DNA from: Pseudomonas sp. GV085
GTDB lineage: Bacteria > Pseudomonadota > Gammaproteobacteria > Pseudomonadales > Pseudomonadaceae
Length of the DNA: 64,000 nucleotides
Direction of reading: 5' to 3'
NCBI RefSeq assembly: GCF_003050925.1
Contig: NZ_QAOV01000002.1
Location: 496,001-560,000 of the forward strand
Part shown: positions 1 through 7,541 of the stretch, piece after piece
Layout of the letters: every line of letters starts with the position of its first letter
How positions within the stretch are numbered: the first letter of the stretch is position 1
Program-made: the position numbers and the translations under genes
Notes under the pieces: model-generated
Database searches by the model: none
What the model was told of the DNA's origin: nothing
The model's input: the letters and a program-made list of their open reading frames with translations, nothing else

Positions 1-21
1 GCCATCAACAGTGGCCAGAGG

Positions 22-318
22 TTACGCATCGCCTTGATCGTCATCATCGTTGTCGCCACCGACGACATCGCCCAGGCACACCAAACGGTGTTCACCCGAG
101 TCACCGGTGATCAACCAGCTTTGCAGCGAGGTGTCGAAGGTCGCGGCCTGGATCTGTGCCGGGGTGAACTCCCAGTGCTTGGCCGCACGGCCATCCATGC
201 ATTCAATGTGCAGGTTATCGACCTCGTCGAGGGCGAATTCGAAGGCATGCAGCCCGTCGATCTCTACCATTCCGCAGTGTTCGAGGGCATTGAGCAAGGT
301 GTCGGTTGGGGAAGTCAT
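22..318 (-). CDS. small acidic-tailed protein, DUF5629-like
   Basis: This 98-aa protein has no recognisable catalytic motif. Its middle section (residues about 15-80) is a compact mixed sequence and it ends in an acidic tail rich in Asp and Gly. It resembles the Pseudomonas-restricted DUF5629 proteins from memory, which is a weak assignment. The chosen ATG at 318 is preceded by a TATCAT-like -10 hexamer near 349. A second in-frame ATG at 360 has a strong GGAGG, but that sequence abuts a REP palindrome, so the longer form (112 aa) cannot be excluded. The function is unknown. Confidence 0.7.
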   Translation of the reverse strand: MTSPTDTLLNALEHCGMVEIDGLHAFEFALDEVDNLHIECMDGRAAKHWEFTPAQIQAATFDTSLQSWLITGDSGEHRLVCLGDVVGGDNDDDDQGDA

Positions 319-370
319 GGCAGTCAATCTTTGAATGAGAAAGACGCAATGATAGCTCATGCACCACCTC

Positions 371-466
371 CCCTGTAGGAGCGAGCCTGCTCGCGATGGC
401 GGCAGTCCAGTCGATTTAAATGTTGACTGATGTTCCGCTATCGCGAGCAGGCTCGCTCCTACAGGG
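371..466. repeat. REPIN (paired inverted REP), GTAGGAGCGAGC type
   Basis: Two REP sequences face each other: CTGTAGGAGCGAGCCTGC at the left end and its reverse complement at the right end, with a spacer of about 40 bases. This is the commonest repeat type in the window. It fills the space between the DUF5629-like gene and the aldehyde dehydrogenase. Confidence 0.9.
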
Positions 467-480
467 ATTGTGGTCGGCCG

Positions 481-2061
481 CTAGAGTGCCTCGCGGGACG
501 ATTGCCCATCCACCAGTCGCTGGATACGCAGCGGATTGCCGTTCTTCAGCGCATCCGGCAGCAAATTGTCCGGATAGTTCTGGAAGCACACCGGGCGCAG
601 GAAACGATCGATAGCCAGGGTGCCCACCGACGTACCGCGCGCATCGGACGTTGCCGGGTACGGTCCGCCGTGGACCATCGAGTCGCAGACTTCAACGCCC
701 GTCGGATAGCCATTGAGCAGGATGCGTCCGACCTTCTGTTCCAGCAAAGCCGTCAGCCCGGCGAACTGTTCGAAGTCTTCCGGCTCGCCAATGAGGGTGG
801 CGGTCAACTGGCCGTGCAGCGCGTTCAATGCGGCACTGAGTTGTGCCTGGTCAACGACTTCGACGAACACGGTGGTCGGGCCGAAGACTTCTTCTTGCAA
901 GACTTCATCGCCGTCGAGCAACAGGCTGACATCCGCCTTGAACAGCTGCGGTTGGGCCTGATTGCCTTGCTGCGGGCTGCCGGCGAGGTGCTCGATGCCT
1001 GGATGAGCGAACAGTTTTTGCAGACCTTTGCCATAGCTGCTCAAGGTTCCGGCATTGAGCATGGTTTGCGCTGGCTGATCACCCATCAGCCCGGCGACCT
1101 GCTGCACGAACGCGCTGAACTGCGGCGAGCGAATACCGATCACCAGGCCTGGGTTGGTGCAGAACTGACCGCAGCCTTGTACCACCGACGCGGTCAGGTC
1201 ACGGGCGATGCTTTCTGCGCGCACTTCCAGGGCTTGGGGCAACAGGATCACCGGGTTGATGCTCGACATCTCGGCGAACACCGGAATCGGTTGCGCGCGG
1301 GCCGCGGCCATGTCGCACAAGGCTCGACCGCCCTTGAGCGAACCGGTGAAACCCACCGCCTTTATCGCCGGATGCTTGACCAGCGCCTCGCCGACACCGC
1401 CGCCGTAGATCATGTTGAACACCCCGGCCGGCATCCCGGTTTTCTCGGCGGCGCGAATGATCGCATCGGCCACCTGCTCGGCCGTGGCCATGTGACCGCT
1501 GTGGGCCTTGAACACCACCGGGCAGCCAGCAGCCAGCGCCGAGGCGGTATCGCCGCCAGCGGTGGAGAATGCCAATGGAAAGTTGCTGGCACCGAACACC
1601 GCTACCGGCCCGAGGCCGATACGGTATTGACGCAGGTCCGGGCGCGGCAACGGTTGACGCTCCGGCAATGCCCGGTCGATCCGTGCACCGTAGAAATCAC
1701 CGCGACGCAAGACTTTGGCAAACAGACGCATCTGTCCGCTGGTACGTCCACGCTCGCCTTGTATTCGCCCCGTCGGCAACGCCGTTTCGCGGCAGACCAC
1801 GGCGACAAAATCATCACCGAGGGCATCCAGTTCATCGGCAATGGCCTCGAGAAACTGCGCCCGCCGCTCCGCACTCAAACTGCGATAGGCCGGGTACGCG
1901 GCGGCGGCCGCGTTGGCCGCCGCATCGACTTCCAGCGGGGTCGCCTGATAAAAGTCGTGGAGCAATGCCTCACCGGTGGTGGCATCGAAACTCTGCAACT
2001 TGACGCTGCCGGCGGCGCTGCGTTGGCCGCCAATGTAGTTGTGACCAAGAATCCGGGTCAT
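481..2061 (-). CDS. 2,5-dioxovalerate (alpha-ketoglutarate semialdehyde) dehydrogenase
   Basis: This is a 526-aa NADP-type aldehyde dehydrogenase that should oxidise alpha-ketoglutarate semialdehyde to alpha-ketoglutarate, the last step of non-phosphorylating pentonate/hexarate breakdown. The cofactor-binding stretch with FGASNFPLAFS lies near residue 160, the VFAEMSSINPV segment near 270, and the catalytic Cys is in GQFCTNPG near residue 300. The ATG at 2061 is chosen because GAGGA lies just upstream and the protein then starts MTRILGHNYIGG, as in this subfamily. It begins 10 bases after the AraD1 stop, so the two are one transcript. The substrate is inferred from the neighbouring sugar-acid genes. 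Confidence 0.88.
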   Translation of the reverse strand: MTRILGHNYIGGQRSAAGSVKLQSFDATTGEALLHDFYQATPLEVDAAANAAAAAYPAYRSLSAERRAQFLEAIADELDALGDDFVAVVCRETALPTGRIQGERGRTSGQMRLFAKVLRRGDFYGARIDRALPERQPLPRPDLRQYRIGLGPVAVFGASNFPLAFSTAGGDTASALAAGCPVVFKAHSGHMATAEQVADAIIRAAEKTGMPAGVFNMIYGGGVGEALVKHPAIKAVGFTGSLKGGRALCDMAAARAQPIPVFAEMSSINPVILLPQALEVRAESIARDLTASVVQGCGQFCTNPGLVIGIRSPQFSAFVQQVAGLMGDQPAQTMLNAGTLSSYGKGLQKLFAHPGIEHLAGSPQQGNQAQPQLFKADVSLLLDGDEVLQEEVFGPTTVFVEVVDQAQLSAALNALHGQLTATLIGEPEDFEQFAGLTALLEQKVGRILLNGYPTGVEVCDSMVHGGPYPATSDARGTSVGTLAIDRFLRPVCFQNYPDNLLPDALKNGNPLRIQRLVDGQSSREAL

Positions 2062-2071
2062 GGGTAAGTCC

Positions 2072-3064
2072 TCAAAGTGTGCCGACGGTGCCAGGTTCGA
2101 AAGCCGCTGCAACCGGTGCGATGCCATTGATCAATGGCGCGCCGAATTCGGCCTGGGTGATCTCGAACACGTCACCCGGTTGCGTGCGAATGCCGTCGGC
2201 AAAGGACAGGGTCGCGGTGCCGAAGAAGTGAATGTGCACATCCCCGGGACGCAGGAACTGGCTGTACTTGAAATGATGGAATTCGAGGTTGGCCAGGCTG
2301 TGGCACATGTTCGCCTCGCCGCTGAGAAACTCGTTCTGCCATAGCACCTCGCCGTCGCGCAGGATGCGGCTGGTGCCCGCCAGATGCTGCGGCAGTTCGC
2401 CGACCCGCAGTTCCGGGCCATAGCTGCAGCTGCGCAGTTTCGAATGGGCCAGATACAGGTAGTTCTTGCGTTCCATGACGTGGTCTGAGAACTCGTTGCC
2501 CACGGCAAAACCCAGGCGATACGGCTTACCGTCGCGACCGATGACGTACAGGCCGGCGATCTCCGGCTCTTCGCCGGCATCTTCGGCAAACGGCGGCAGG
2601 GGAAACGGCTGGCCCGGCCTGACGACGATGCTGCCATCGCCTTTGTAGAACCATTCCGGCTGCACACCGGCTTGATCTGCTGCCGGTTTGCCACCCTCCA
2701 CGCCCCATTTGAAGATGCGCATGGTGTCGGTCATCGCCGATTCGTCGCCACTTTGCTGGTGCATCTTGTCCCGGGCCGATGCACTGCCCAGATGGGTCAG
2801 GCCCGTGCCACTGACCAGCATGTGCGCCGGGTCCGGATGATCCAGGGGCGGCAGGATGCGCCGCTGTGTCAACAGTTCAGCATAGTCGTGGCTGATGCCC
2901 AGCCCCAGGCTTTGCACCTGTTGCTCAAGATTGGCGCCCGCCTCGATCGCCGCCAACGCCAGATCGCGAACGGTGCGCGCGTCCTGCACTTCACGGACCA
3001 GCCCCGCCTCGACCACGCCGACACGGCGTTCTCCGTTACTCAATTCGAACTGAACCAAACGCAT
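2072..3064 (-). CDS. araD1: AraD1/GguC-family 2-keto-3-deoxy sugar-acid dehydratase
   Basis: This 330-aa protein belongs to the fumarylacetoacetate-hydrolase-like fold group known as AraD1 or GguC. The C-terminal two thirds carry the FAH-like core (VSGTGLTHLGSA near residue 85 and RTQPGDVFEI near the end). In pentonate pathways such enzymes act on 2-keto-3-deoxy-L-arabinonate and deliver alpha-ketoglutarate semialdehyde. AGGAG sits eight bases before the ATG. It lies directly upstream of the semialdehyde dehydrogenase on the same strand, matching consecutive pathway steps. The exact sugar acid cannot be read from sequence. Confidence 0.82.
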   Translation of the reverse strand: MRLVQFELSNGERRVGVVEAGLVREVQDARTVRDLALAAIEAGANLEQQVQSLGLGISHDYAELLTQRRILPPLDHPDPAHMLVSGTGLTHLGSASARDKMHQQSGDESAMTDTMRIFKWGVEGGKPAADQAGVQPEWFYKGDGSIVVRPGQPFPLPPFAEDAGEEPEIAGLYVIGRDGKPYRLGFAVGNEFSDHVMERKNYLYLAHSKLRSCSYGPELRVGELPQHLAGTSRILRDGEVLWQNEFLSGEANMCHSLANLEFHHFKYSQFLRPGDVHIHFFGTATLSFADGIRTQPGDVFEITQAEFGAPLINGIAPVAAAFEPGTVGTL

Positions 3065-3100
3065 GAAATTTCTCCTATTCCTTCAAAAACACCGCAGATC

Positions 3101-3192
3101 CCTGTAGGAGTGAGCCTGCTCGCGATAGCGATGTATCAGTCGCCGACAACATTGGATGTGCCGACGCTATCGCGAGCAGGCTCACTCCTACA
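3101..3192. repeat. REPIN, GTAGGAGTGAGC type
   Basis: The paired REP arms are CTGTAGGAGTGAGCCTGCTC and its reverse complement. The spacer contains GTATCAGTCG and TTGGATGTGCCG, both shared with the REPIN at 61775-61866, so the two copies are sisters. It lies between the MFS gene and araD1. Confidence 0.9.
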
Positions 3193-3197
3193 TTGCA

Positions 3198-4505
3198 TTA
3201 GCGTGCACTTGCTGCAAATTGATCGACTGGCAGGACGTGTTTGCGCTCCAGCAGGCGATAGACGACGCCAGTCAGAATCAGGCCAAACACCATCACCCCG
3301 GAGAGGAAATACAAGCCGGACGCCAGGTTGCCGGTGTATTCCTTGAGTGCGCCGATCACGAATGGACCGAGGTAACCACCGAGGTTACCCACCGAGTTGA
3401 TCAAGGCGATCCCAGCCGCCGCACTGGCGCCGGCAAAGAATCGACCCGGCAGGGTCCAGAACACCGCAGTGCAGGAAAACAGCGCGAACGCCACCAGGCA
3501 CAGCGCCGCCAGTTGCAGCACCGGCACCGACAGCCAGGCGCTGAGGAACAGGCCGATCGCACCCAGTACGTAAAGCACGGCGAGGTGACCGTAGCGGTCG
3601 TTCAAGCGGTCGGAACTGCGCGGAATGATCAGCAGGCCGACGATCCCGAAGATGTACGGCACCGCGGAAACGAAACCGGTCACCAGGTCGCTGCCGCCGA
3701 ATTGCTTGATCAGGGTCGGCAGCCACAAGCCCAGGCCATAGATGCTCAGGGTCACCGGCAGGTAGAACAGCGCCAGCAGCAGGACGCGTTTGTCCTTGAG
3801 GGCGTGCAGCGGATTGCCATGGCGGGTCTGGCCGTACGCGTCCAGGTCCTTTTTCAATTCGGTGCTCAGCCAGTCCTTTTCCGCCTGGTCCATCCACTTC
3901 ACTTGTTGCGGACCGTCGGGCAGGTAACGCAGCACCGGCCAGGTCAACAGGATCGCCGGGGTGCCGATGACGATGAACAGCCACTGCCAGCCATGCAGCC
4001 CCAACACACCGTCCATGCCCAGCAAGCCACCGGACACCGGGCCGGTGATCATCATTGCGATGGGTTGCGACAGGATGAACAGCCCGAGGATCTTGCCGCG
4101 ATGGCGCACCGGGAACCATTGGGTGATGTAGTACAGAACGCCCGGGAAGAACCCGGCTTCGGCGGCGCCGAGCAAAAAGCGCATCACATAGAAGCTGCTC
4201 GGCCCCTGGACGAAGGCCATACCGATGGTGATGGCGCCCCAGGTGATCATGATCCGCGCGAACCAGCGCCGTGCGCCGAAGCGGTCGAGCATCAGGTTGC
4301 TGGGGATTTCCAGCAGGAAGTAGCCGATGAAGAACAGCCCGGCGCCAAGACCGTAGGCGGCATCGCCCAGGCCGATGTCAGCGCCCATGTGCAGTTTGGC
4401 GAAGCCCACCGCAGAGCGGTCCACATAGGCGATCAGGTACAGCAGGATCAGGAAGGGAATCAGTTTCAGCGTAATGCGACGGATAAGCCGCAGTTCCTGG
4501 CTCAT
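3198..4505 (-). CDS. MFS transporter, anion:cation symporter family (sugar acid uptake)
   Basis: This 435-aa membrane protein has about twelve hydrophobic segments. Its N-terminus (LYLIAYVDRSAVGFAKL) is typical of the ACS family of proton-coupled galactonate, glucarate and tartrate importers. GGAGACC precedes the ATG at 4505. It is the first gene of the leftward transcript ending in the semialdehyde dehydrogenase, and it is divergent from the dehydratase gene. Its likely job is to import the sugar acid that the dehydratase consumes. A FadR-type operator lies about 95 bases upstream at 4598-4610. The specific substrate is inferred, not seen. Confidence 0.87.
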   Translation of the reverse strand: MSQELRLIRRITLKLIPFLILLYLIAYVDRSAVGFAKLHMGADIGLGDAAYGLGAGLFFIGYFLLEIPSNLMLDRFGARRWFARIMITWGAITIGMAFVQGPSSFYVMRFLLGAAEAGFFPGVLYYITQWFPVRHRGKILGLFILSQPIAMMITGPVSGGLLGMDGVLGLHGWQWLFIVIGTPAILLTWPVLRYLPDGPQQVKWMDQAEKDWLSTELKKDLDAYGQTRHGNPLHALKDKRVLLLALFYLPVTLSIYGLGLWLPTLIKQFGGSDLVTGFVSAVPYIFGIVGLLIIPRSSDRLNDRYGHLAVLYVLGAIGLFLSAWLSVPVLQLAALCLVAFALFSCTAVFWTLPGRFFAGASAAAGIALINSVGNLGGYLGPFVIGALKEYTGNLASGLYFLSGVMVFGLILTGVVYRLLERKHVLPVDQFAASAR

Positions 4506-4597
4506 GAGATCGGTCTCCGATTGTTGTTGTTATGGAACCTCGGGGGACGCCTCTCGCGAAAAATCGCCAGGGCCATCCCTCCGTTTGAGCCGACTAT

Positions 4598-4610
4598 ATA
4601 GTAATACTAT
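4598..4610. promoter_or_regulatory. FadR-type operator 1 (ATAGTA-A-TACTAT)
   Basis: This is a perfect 13-base palindrome containing TAGTAATACTA, which fits the FadR-subfamily GntR consensus TNGTNNNACNA. It overlaps a possible TATAGT -10 hexamer for the leftward MFS operon. The likely ligand-bound regulator is the GntR protein at 6648-7367. Confidence 0.65.
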
Positions 4611-4672
4611 TTATCCAACAACACTTCCAAACAGTGCAATTTGCGCTTATGTTACGCCTCAGCTCGAACAAT

Positions 4673-4685
4673 ATAGTCATACAAT
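4673..4685. promoter_or_regulatory. FadR-type operator 2, near-copy of operator 1
   Basis: ATAGTCATACAAT matches operator 1 at 11 of 13 positions and keeps TNGTNNNACNA. It overlaps a TACAAT hexamer (4680-4685) that could be the -10 of the rightward dehydratase promoter, so binding there would repress. Confidence 0.6.
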
Positions 4686-4698
4686 AAGAGAATCGATC

Positions 4699-6435
4699 AT
4701 GTCTGATAAGAAACCCACCCTGCGCTCCGCCCAATGGTTTGGCACGGCCGACAAGAACGGCTTCATGTACCGCAGCTGGATGAAGAATCAGGGCATCGCC
4801 GACCACCAGTTCCATGGCAAGCCGATCATCGGCATCTGCAACACCTGGTCGGAACTGACCCCGTGCAACGCGCATTTCCGCCAGATTGCCGAGCACGTCA
4901 AACGTGGGGTGATCGAGGCCGGCGGCTTTCCGGTGGAGTTTCCGGTGTTCTCCAACGGCGAATCGAACCTGCGCCCGACCGCCATGCTCACCCGCAACCT
5001 GGCGAGCATGGATGTCGAAGAAGCCATTCGCGGCAACCCGATCGATGGCGTGGTGCTGCTGACCGGTTGCGACAAAACCACCCCGGCCTTGCTGATGGGC
5101 GCCGCCAGTTGCGACGTGCCGGCCATCGTGGTCACCGGCGGGCCGATGCTCAACGGCAAACACAAGGGCAAGGACATCGGCTCCGGCACCGTGGTCTGGC
5201 AGCTCAGCGAACAGGTCAAGGCCGGCACCATCAGCATCGACGATTTCCTCGCGGCCGAGGGCGGCATGTCCCGCTCGGCCGGCACCTGCAACACCATGGG
5301 CACGGCCTCGACCATGGCCTGCATGGCCGAAGCGCTCGGCACTTCCCTGCCCCACAACGCGGCGATCCCGGCGGTGGATGCGCGCCGTTATGTGTTGGCA
5401 CACATGTCCGGCATGCGGGCCGTGGAGATGGTGCGCGAAGACTTGAAGCTGTCGAAGATCCTGACCAAAGAGGCCTTCGAGAACGCCATTCGCGTCAATG
5501 CCGCCATCGGCGGTTCAACCAACGCAGTGATCCATCTGAAGGCCATTGCCGGGCGCATTGGCGTGGAACTGGACCTGGATGACTGGACCCGTATCGGTCG
5601 CGGCATGCCGACCATCGTCGACCTGCAACCGTCCGGGCGTTTCCTGATGGAAGAGTTCTATTACGCCGGTGGCTTGCCCGCCGTGCTGCGTCGCCTCGGT
5701 GAAGCCAACCTGATCCCGAACCCGAATGCCTTGACCGTCAATGGCAAGTCCATCGGCGAGAACACCAGGGACGCGCCGATCTATGGCGAAGACGAAGTGA
5801 TCCGCACCCTCGACAACCCGATCCGCGCCGACGGCGGCATCTGTGTCTTGCGCGGCAACCTGGCACCGCTGGGCGCGGTACTCAAGCCGTCCGCCGCCAC
5901 GCCCGAACTGATGCAGCATCGCGGCCGCGCAGTGGTATTCGAGAACTTCGACATGTACAAGGCGCGGATCAACGATCCGGAACTGGACGTGGATGCCAAC
6001 TCGATACTGGTGATGAAGAACTGCGGGCCGAAGGGTTATCCGGGCATGGCCGAGGTCGGCAACATGGGCCTGCCGGCCAAGCTGCTGGCCCAGGGCGTGA
6101 CCGACATGGTACGTATTTCCGACGCGCGCATGAGCGGCACCGCGTACGGCACTGTTGTCCTGCACGTTGCCCCGGAAGCCGCTGCCGGTGGACCGCTCGC
6201 CGCCGTGAAAGAAGGCGACTGGATCGAACTCGATTGTGCCAGCGGCCGTTTGCACCTGGATATTCCGGATGCCGAACTGGCCGCACGCATGGCCGATCTG
6301 CAACCGCCACAGAACCTGATCGTCGGTGGGTATCGTCAGCTGTACATCGACCACGTGCTGCAAGCGGACCAGGGTTGCGACTTCGACTTCCTGGTCGGTT
6401 GCCGCGGGGCTGAAGTGCCGCGCCACTCTCACTGA
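4699..6435 (+). CDS. L-arabinonate dehydratase-like IlvD/Edd enzyme
   Basis: This 578-aa IlvD/Edd dehydratase should convert a pentonate (or a related acid such as D-fuconate or D-galactonate) to the 2-keto-3-deoxy acid. The iron-sulfur cysteines are visible in ICNTWSELTPCN (near residue 55), LTGCDKTTPALLMG (near 125) and SAGTCNTMGT (near 195). The proposed catalytic Ser is in ARMSGTAYGTVV near 480. The ATG at 4699 follows AAGAGA and gives the family's usual length; the open frame runs 75 codons further upstream without support. It is divergent from the transporter and two FadR-type operators lie between them. The resemblance to rhizobial L-arabinonate dehydratase is recalled from memory. Confidence 0.88.
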   Translation: MSDKKPTLRSAQWFGTADKNGFMYRSWMKNQGIADHQFHGKPIIGICNTWSELTPCNAHFRQIAEHVKRGVIEAGGFPVEFPVFSNGESNLRPTAMLTRNLASMDVEEAIRGNPIDGVVLLTGCDKTTPALLMGAASCDVPAIVVTGGPMLNGKHKGKDIGSGTVVWQLSEQVKAGTISIDDFLAAEGGMSRSAGTCNTMGTASTMACMAEALGTSLPHNAAIPAVDARRYVLAHMSGMRAVEMVREDLKLSKILTKEAFENAIRVNAAIGGSTNAVIHLKAIAGRIGVELDLDDWTRIGRGMPTIVDLQPSGRFLMEEFYYAGGLPAVLRRLGEANLIPNPNALTVNGKSIGENTRDAPIYGEDEVIRTLDNPIRADGGICVLRGNLAPLGAVLKPSAATPELMQHRGRAVVFENFDMYKARINDPELDVDANSILVMKNCGPKGYPGMAEVGNMGLPAKLLAQGVTDMVRISDARMSGTAYGTVVLHVAPEAAAGGPLAAVKEGDWIELDCASGRLHLDIPDAELAARMADLQPPQNLIVGGYRQLYIDHVLQADQGCDFDFLVGCRGAEVPRHSH

Positions 6436-6449
6436 CACCACCCTCCCCC

Positions 6450-6550
6450 TGTAGGAGCGAGCTTGCTCGCGATGGACGTGAACGATAACGCGTGCTGTCT
6501 GAAAGCAAACGTCGTCTTGAAGTCCATCGCGAGCAAGCTCGCTCCTACAG
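6450..6550. repeat. REPIN, GAGCTTGCTCGC type
   Basis: The inverted REP arms are CTGTAGGAGCGAGCTTGCTC and its reverse complement. The spacer contains AACGATAACGCG, which is also found in the REPINs at 29497 and, reversed, at 37981. It separates the dehydratase from the GntR regulator. Confidence 0.9.
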
Positions 6551-6647
6551 TCGTTCGGCGCCAGTATCAAACCCGGCTCTGACGACCATCCCTCCCGCGC
6601 CTGCTATCATGCGCGACACCTATTCGCACAGGACCGCGTCGTTCCCC

Positions 6648-7367
6648 ATGGATTACCGCAAACCCTCCGACCGCAAAAGCATGCACTCGCGCATCGTCCA
6701 GGAACTGGGCATGCAGATCGTCTCGGGACGTTTCCTGCCCGACGACAAACTGCCCGCCGAAGCGCTGTTGTGCGAAGAATATGCGGTCAGCCGGCCGGTG
6801 CTGCGTGAAGCCACCCGGGTCCTGGTTGCCAAAGGCCTGGTGTATTCCCGTCCGCGGGTCGGGACCGTGGTCAAGCCGCGCAAGGACTGGCACATGCTCG
6901 ATCCGGACGTGCTGCACTGGTTGATGCAAAGCAGCCCGCAGAATCAGTTTTTCGACCTGCTGACCAGTGTGCGCAGCATCATCGAACCGGCTGCCGCCGC
7001 CCTAGCCGCGCAATTCGCCACGGATGCGGACATTGCCTCCATCGGTGAGGCCTACCAGCGCATGGAAGCCGCACCGACGCCGGAGGCGCTGTTGCAGCCG
7101 GACCTGGACTTCCACAGTCGCATCGCCGATGCCACGCACAACGACTTGCTGGCCAACCTGTGCAACATGCTCTCGGTGGCCATCGCCGAAGCCTTGAAAC
7201 ATTCCAACCAGCGACCGAACCTGCATGAACTGGCGCTGCCACGGCACAAGGCAATCCTGACCGCCATCGAGAATCGTGATGCCCTCGGGGCCCGGCATGC
7301 GACGCTGGTGCAACTCGATGATGCGCGCAGTGCGTTGAATGTGGTTTTGGGTAGCGATCCTTCGTAA
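6648..7367 (+). CDS. GntR-family regulator, FadR (FCD) subfamily
   Basis: This 239-aa protein has an N-terminal winged helix (residues about 10-75, with LPAEALLCEEYAVSRPVLREA) and a C-terminal FCD domain. The FCD metal/ligand signature residues are visible in DLDFHSRIADATHN and in LPRHKAILTAIENRD. The ATG at 6648 gives the family's usual length. An in-frame ATG at 6609 would add 13 residues, and neither has a strong Shine-Dalgarno. It lies downstream of the dehydratase behind a REPIN. It most likely represses the divergent catabolic operons through the TNGTNNNACNA sites at 4598 and 4673 and is released by a sugar acid or keto acid. Confidence 0.88.
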   Translation: MDYRKPSDRKSMHSRIVQELGMQIVSGRFLPDDKLPAEALLCEEYAVSRPVLREATRVLVAKGLVYSRPRVGTVVKPRKDWHMLDPDVLHWLMQSSPQNQFFDLLTSVRSIIEPAAAALAAQFATDADIASIGEAYQRMEAAPTPEALLQPDLDFHSRIADATHNDLLANLCNMLSVAIAEALKHSNQRPNLHELALPRHKAILTAIENRDALGARHATLVQLDDARSALNVVLGSDPS

Positions 7368-7375
7368 TGGCAAAG

Positions 7376-7481
7376 TCAAAAGATCGCAGCCTTCGGCAGC
7401 TCCTACGTGGGATTGCCTACACCGATTAATTGTGGGTGTATTCGATCAATGTAGGAGCTGCCGAAGGCTGCGATCTTTTGA
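7376..7481. repeat. REPIN, type 2 (AAAGATCGCAGCCTTCGGCAGC)
   Basis: This is a different REP family from the GTAGGAGCGAGC copies. The arms begin TCAAAAGATCGCAGCCTTCG and face an exact reverse complement about 44 bases away. A second member of this family is at 24771-24863. Confidence 0.88.
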
Positions 7482-7494
7482 TCTTCGCCCAAAT

Positions 7495-7527
7495 AAAAAA
7501 GCCGCAACCTGAGGTTGCGGCTTTTTT
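7495..7527. terminator. rho-independent terminator, bidirectional shape
   Basis: The stem GCCGCAACCT / AGGTTGCGGC has a very short loop and is flanked by an A-run on the left and a T-run on the right. It can end the leftward RND transporter transcript, whose stop codon is 15 bases away, and read-through from the GntR gene. Confidence 0.85.
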
Positions 7528-7541
7528 GATTCAGCGATCGA

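Noticed and set aside
430..2067. 545-codon open frame on the plus strand opposite the aldehyde dehydrogenase
   Set aside because: It is an antisense shadow created by high GC at third positions. The minus-strand protein has a full set of family motifs and this one has none.
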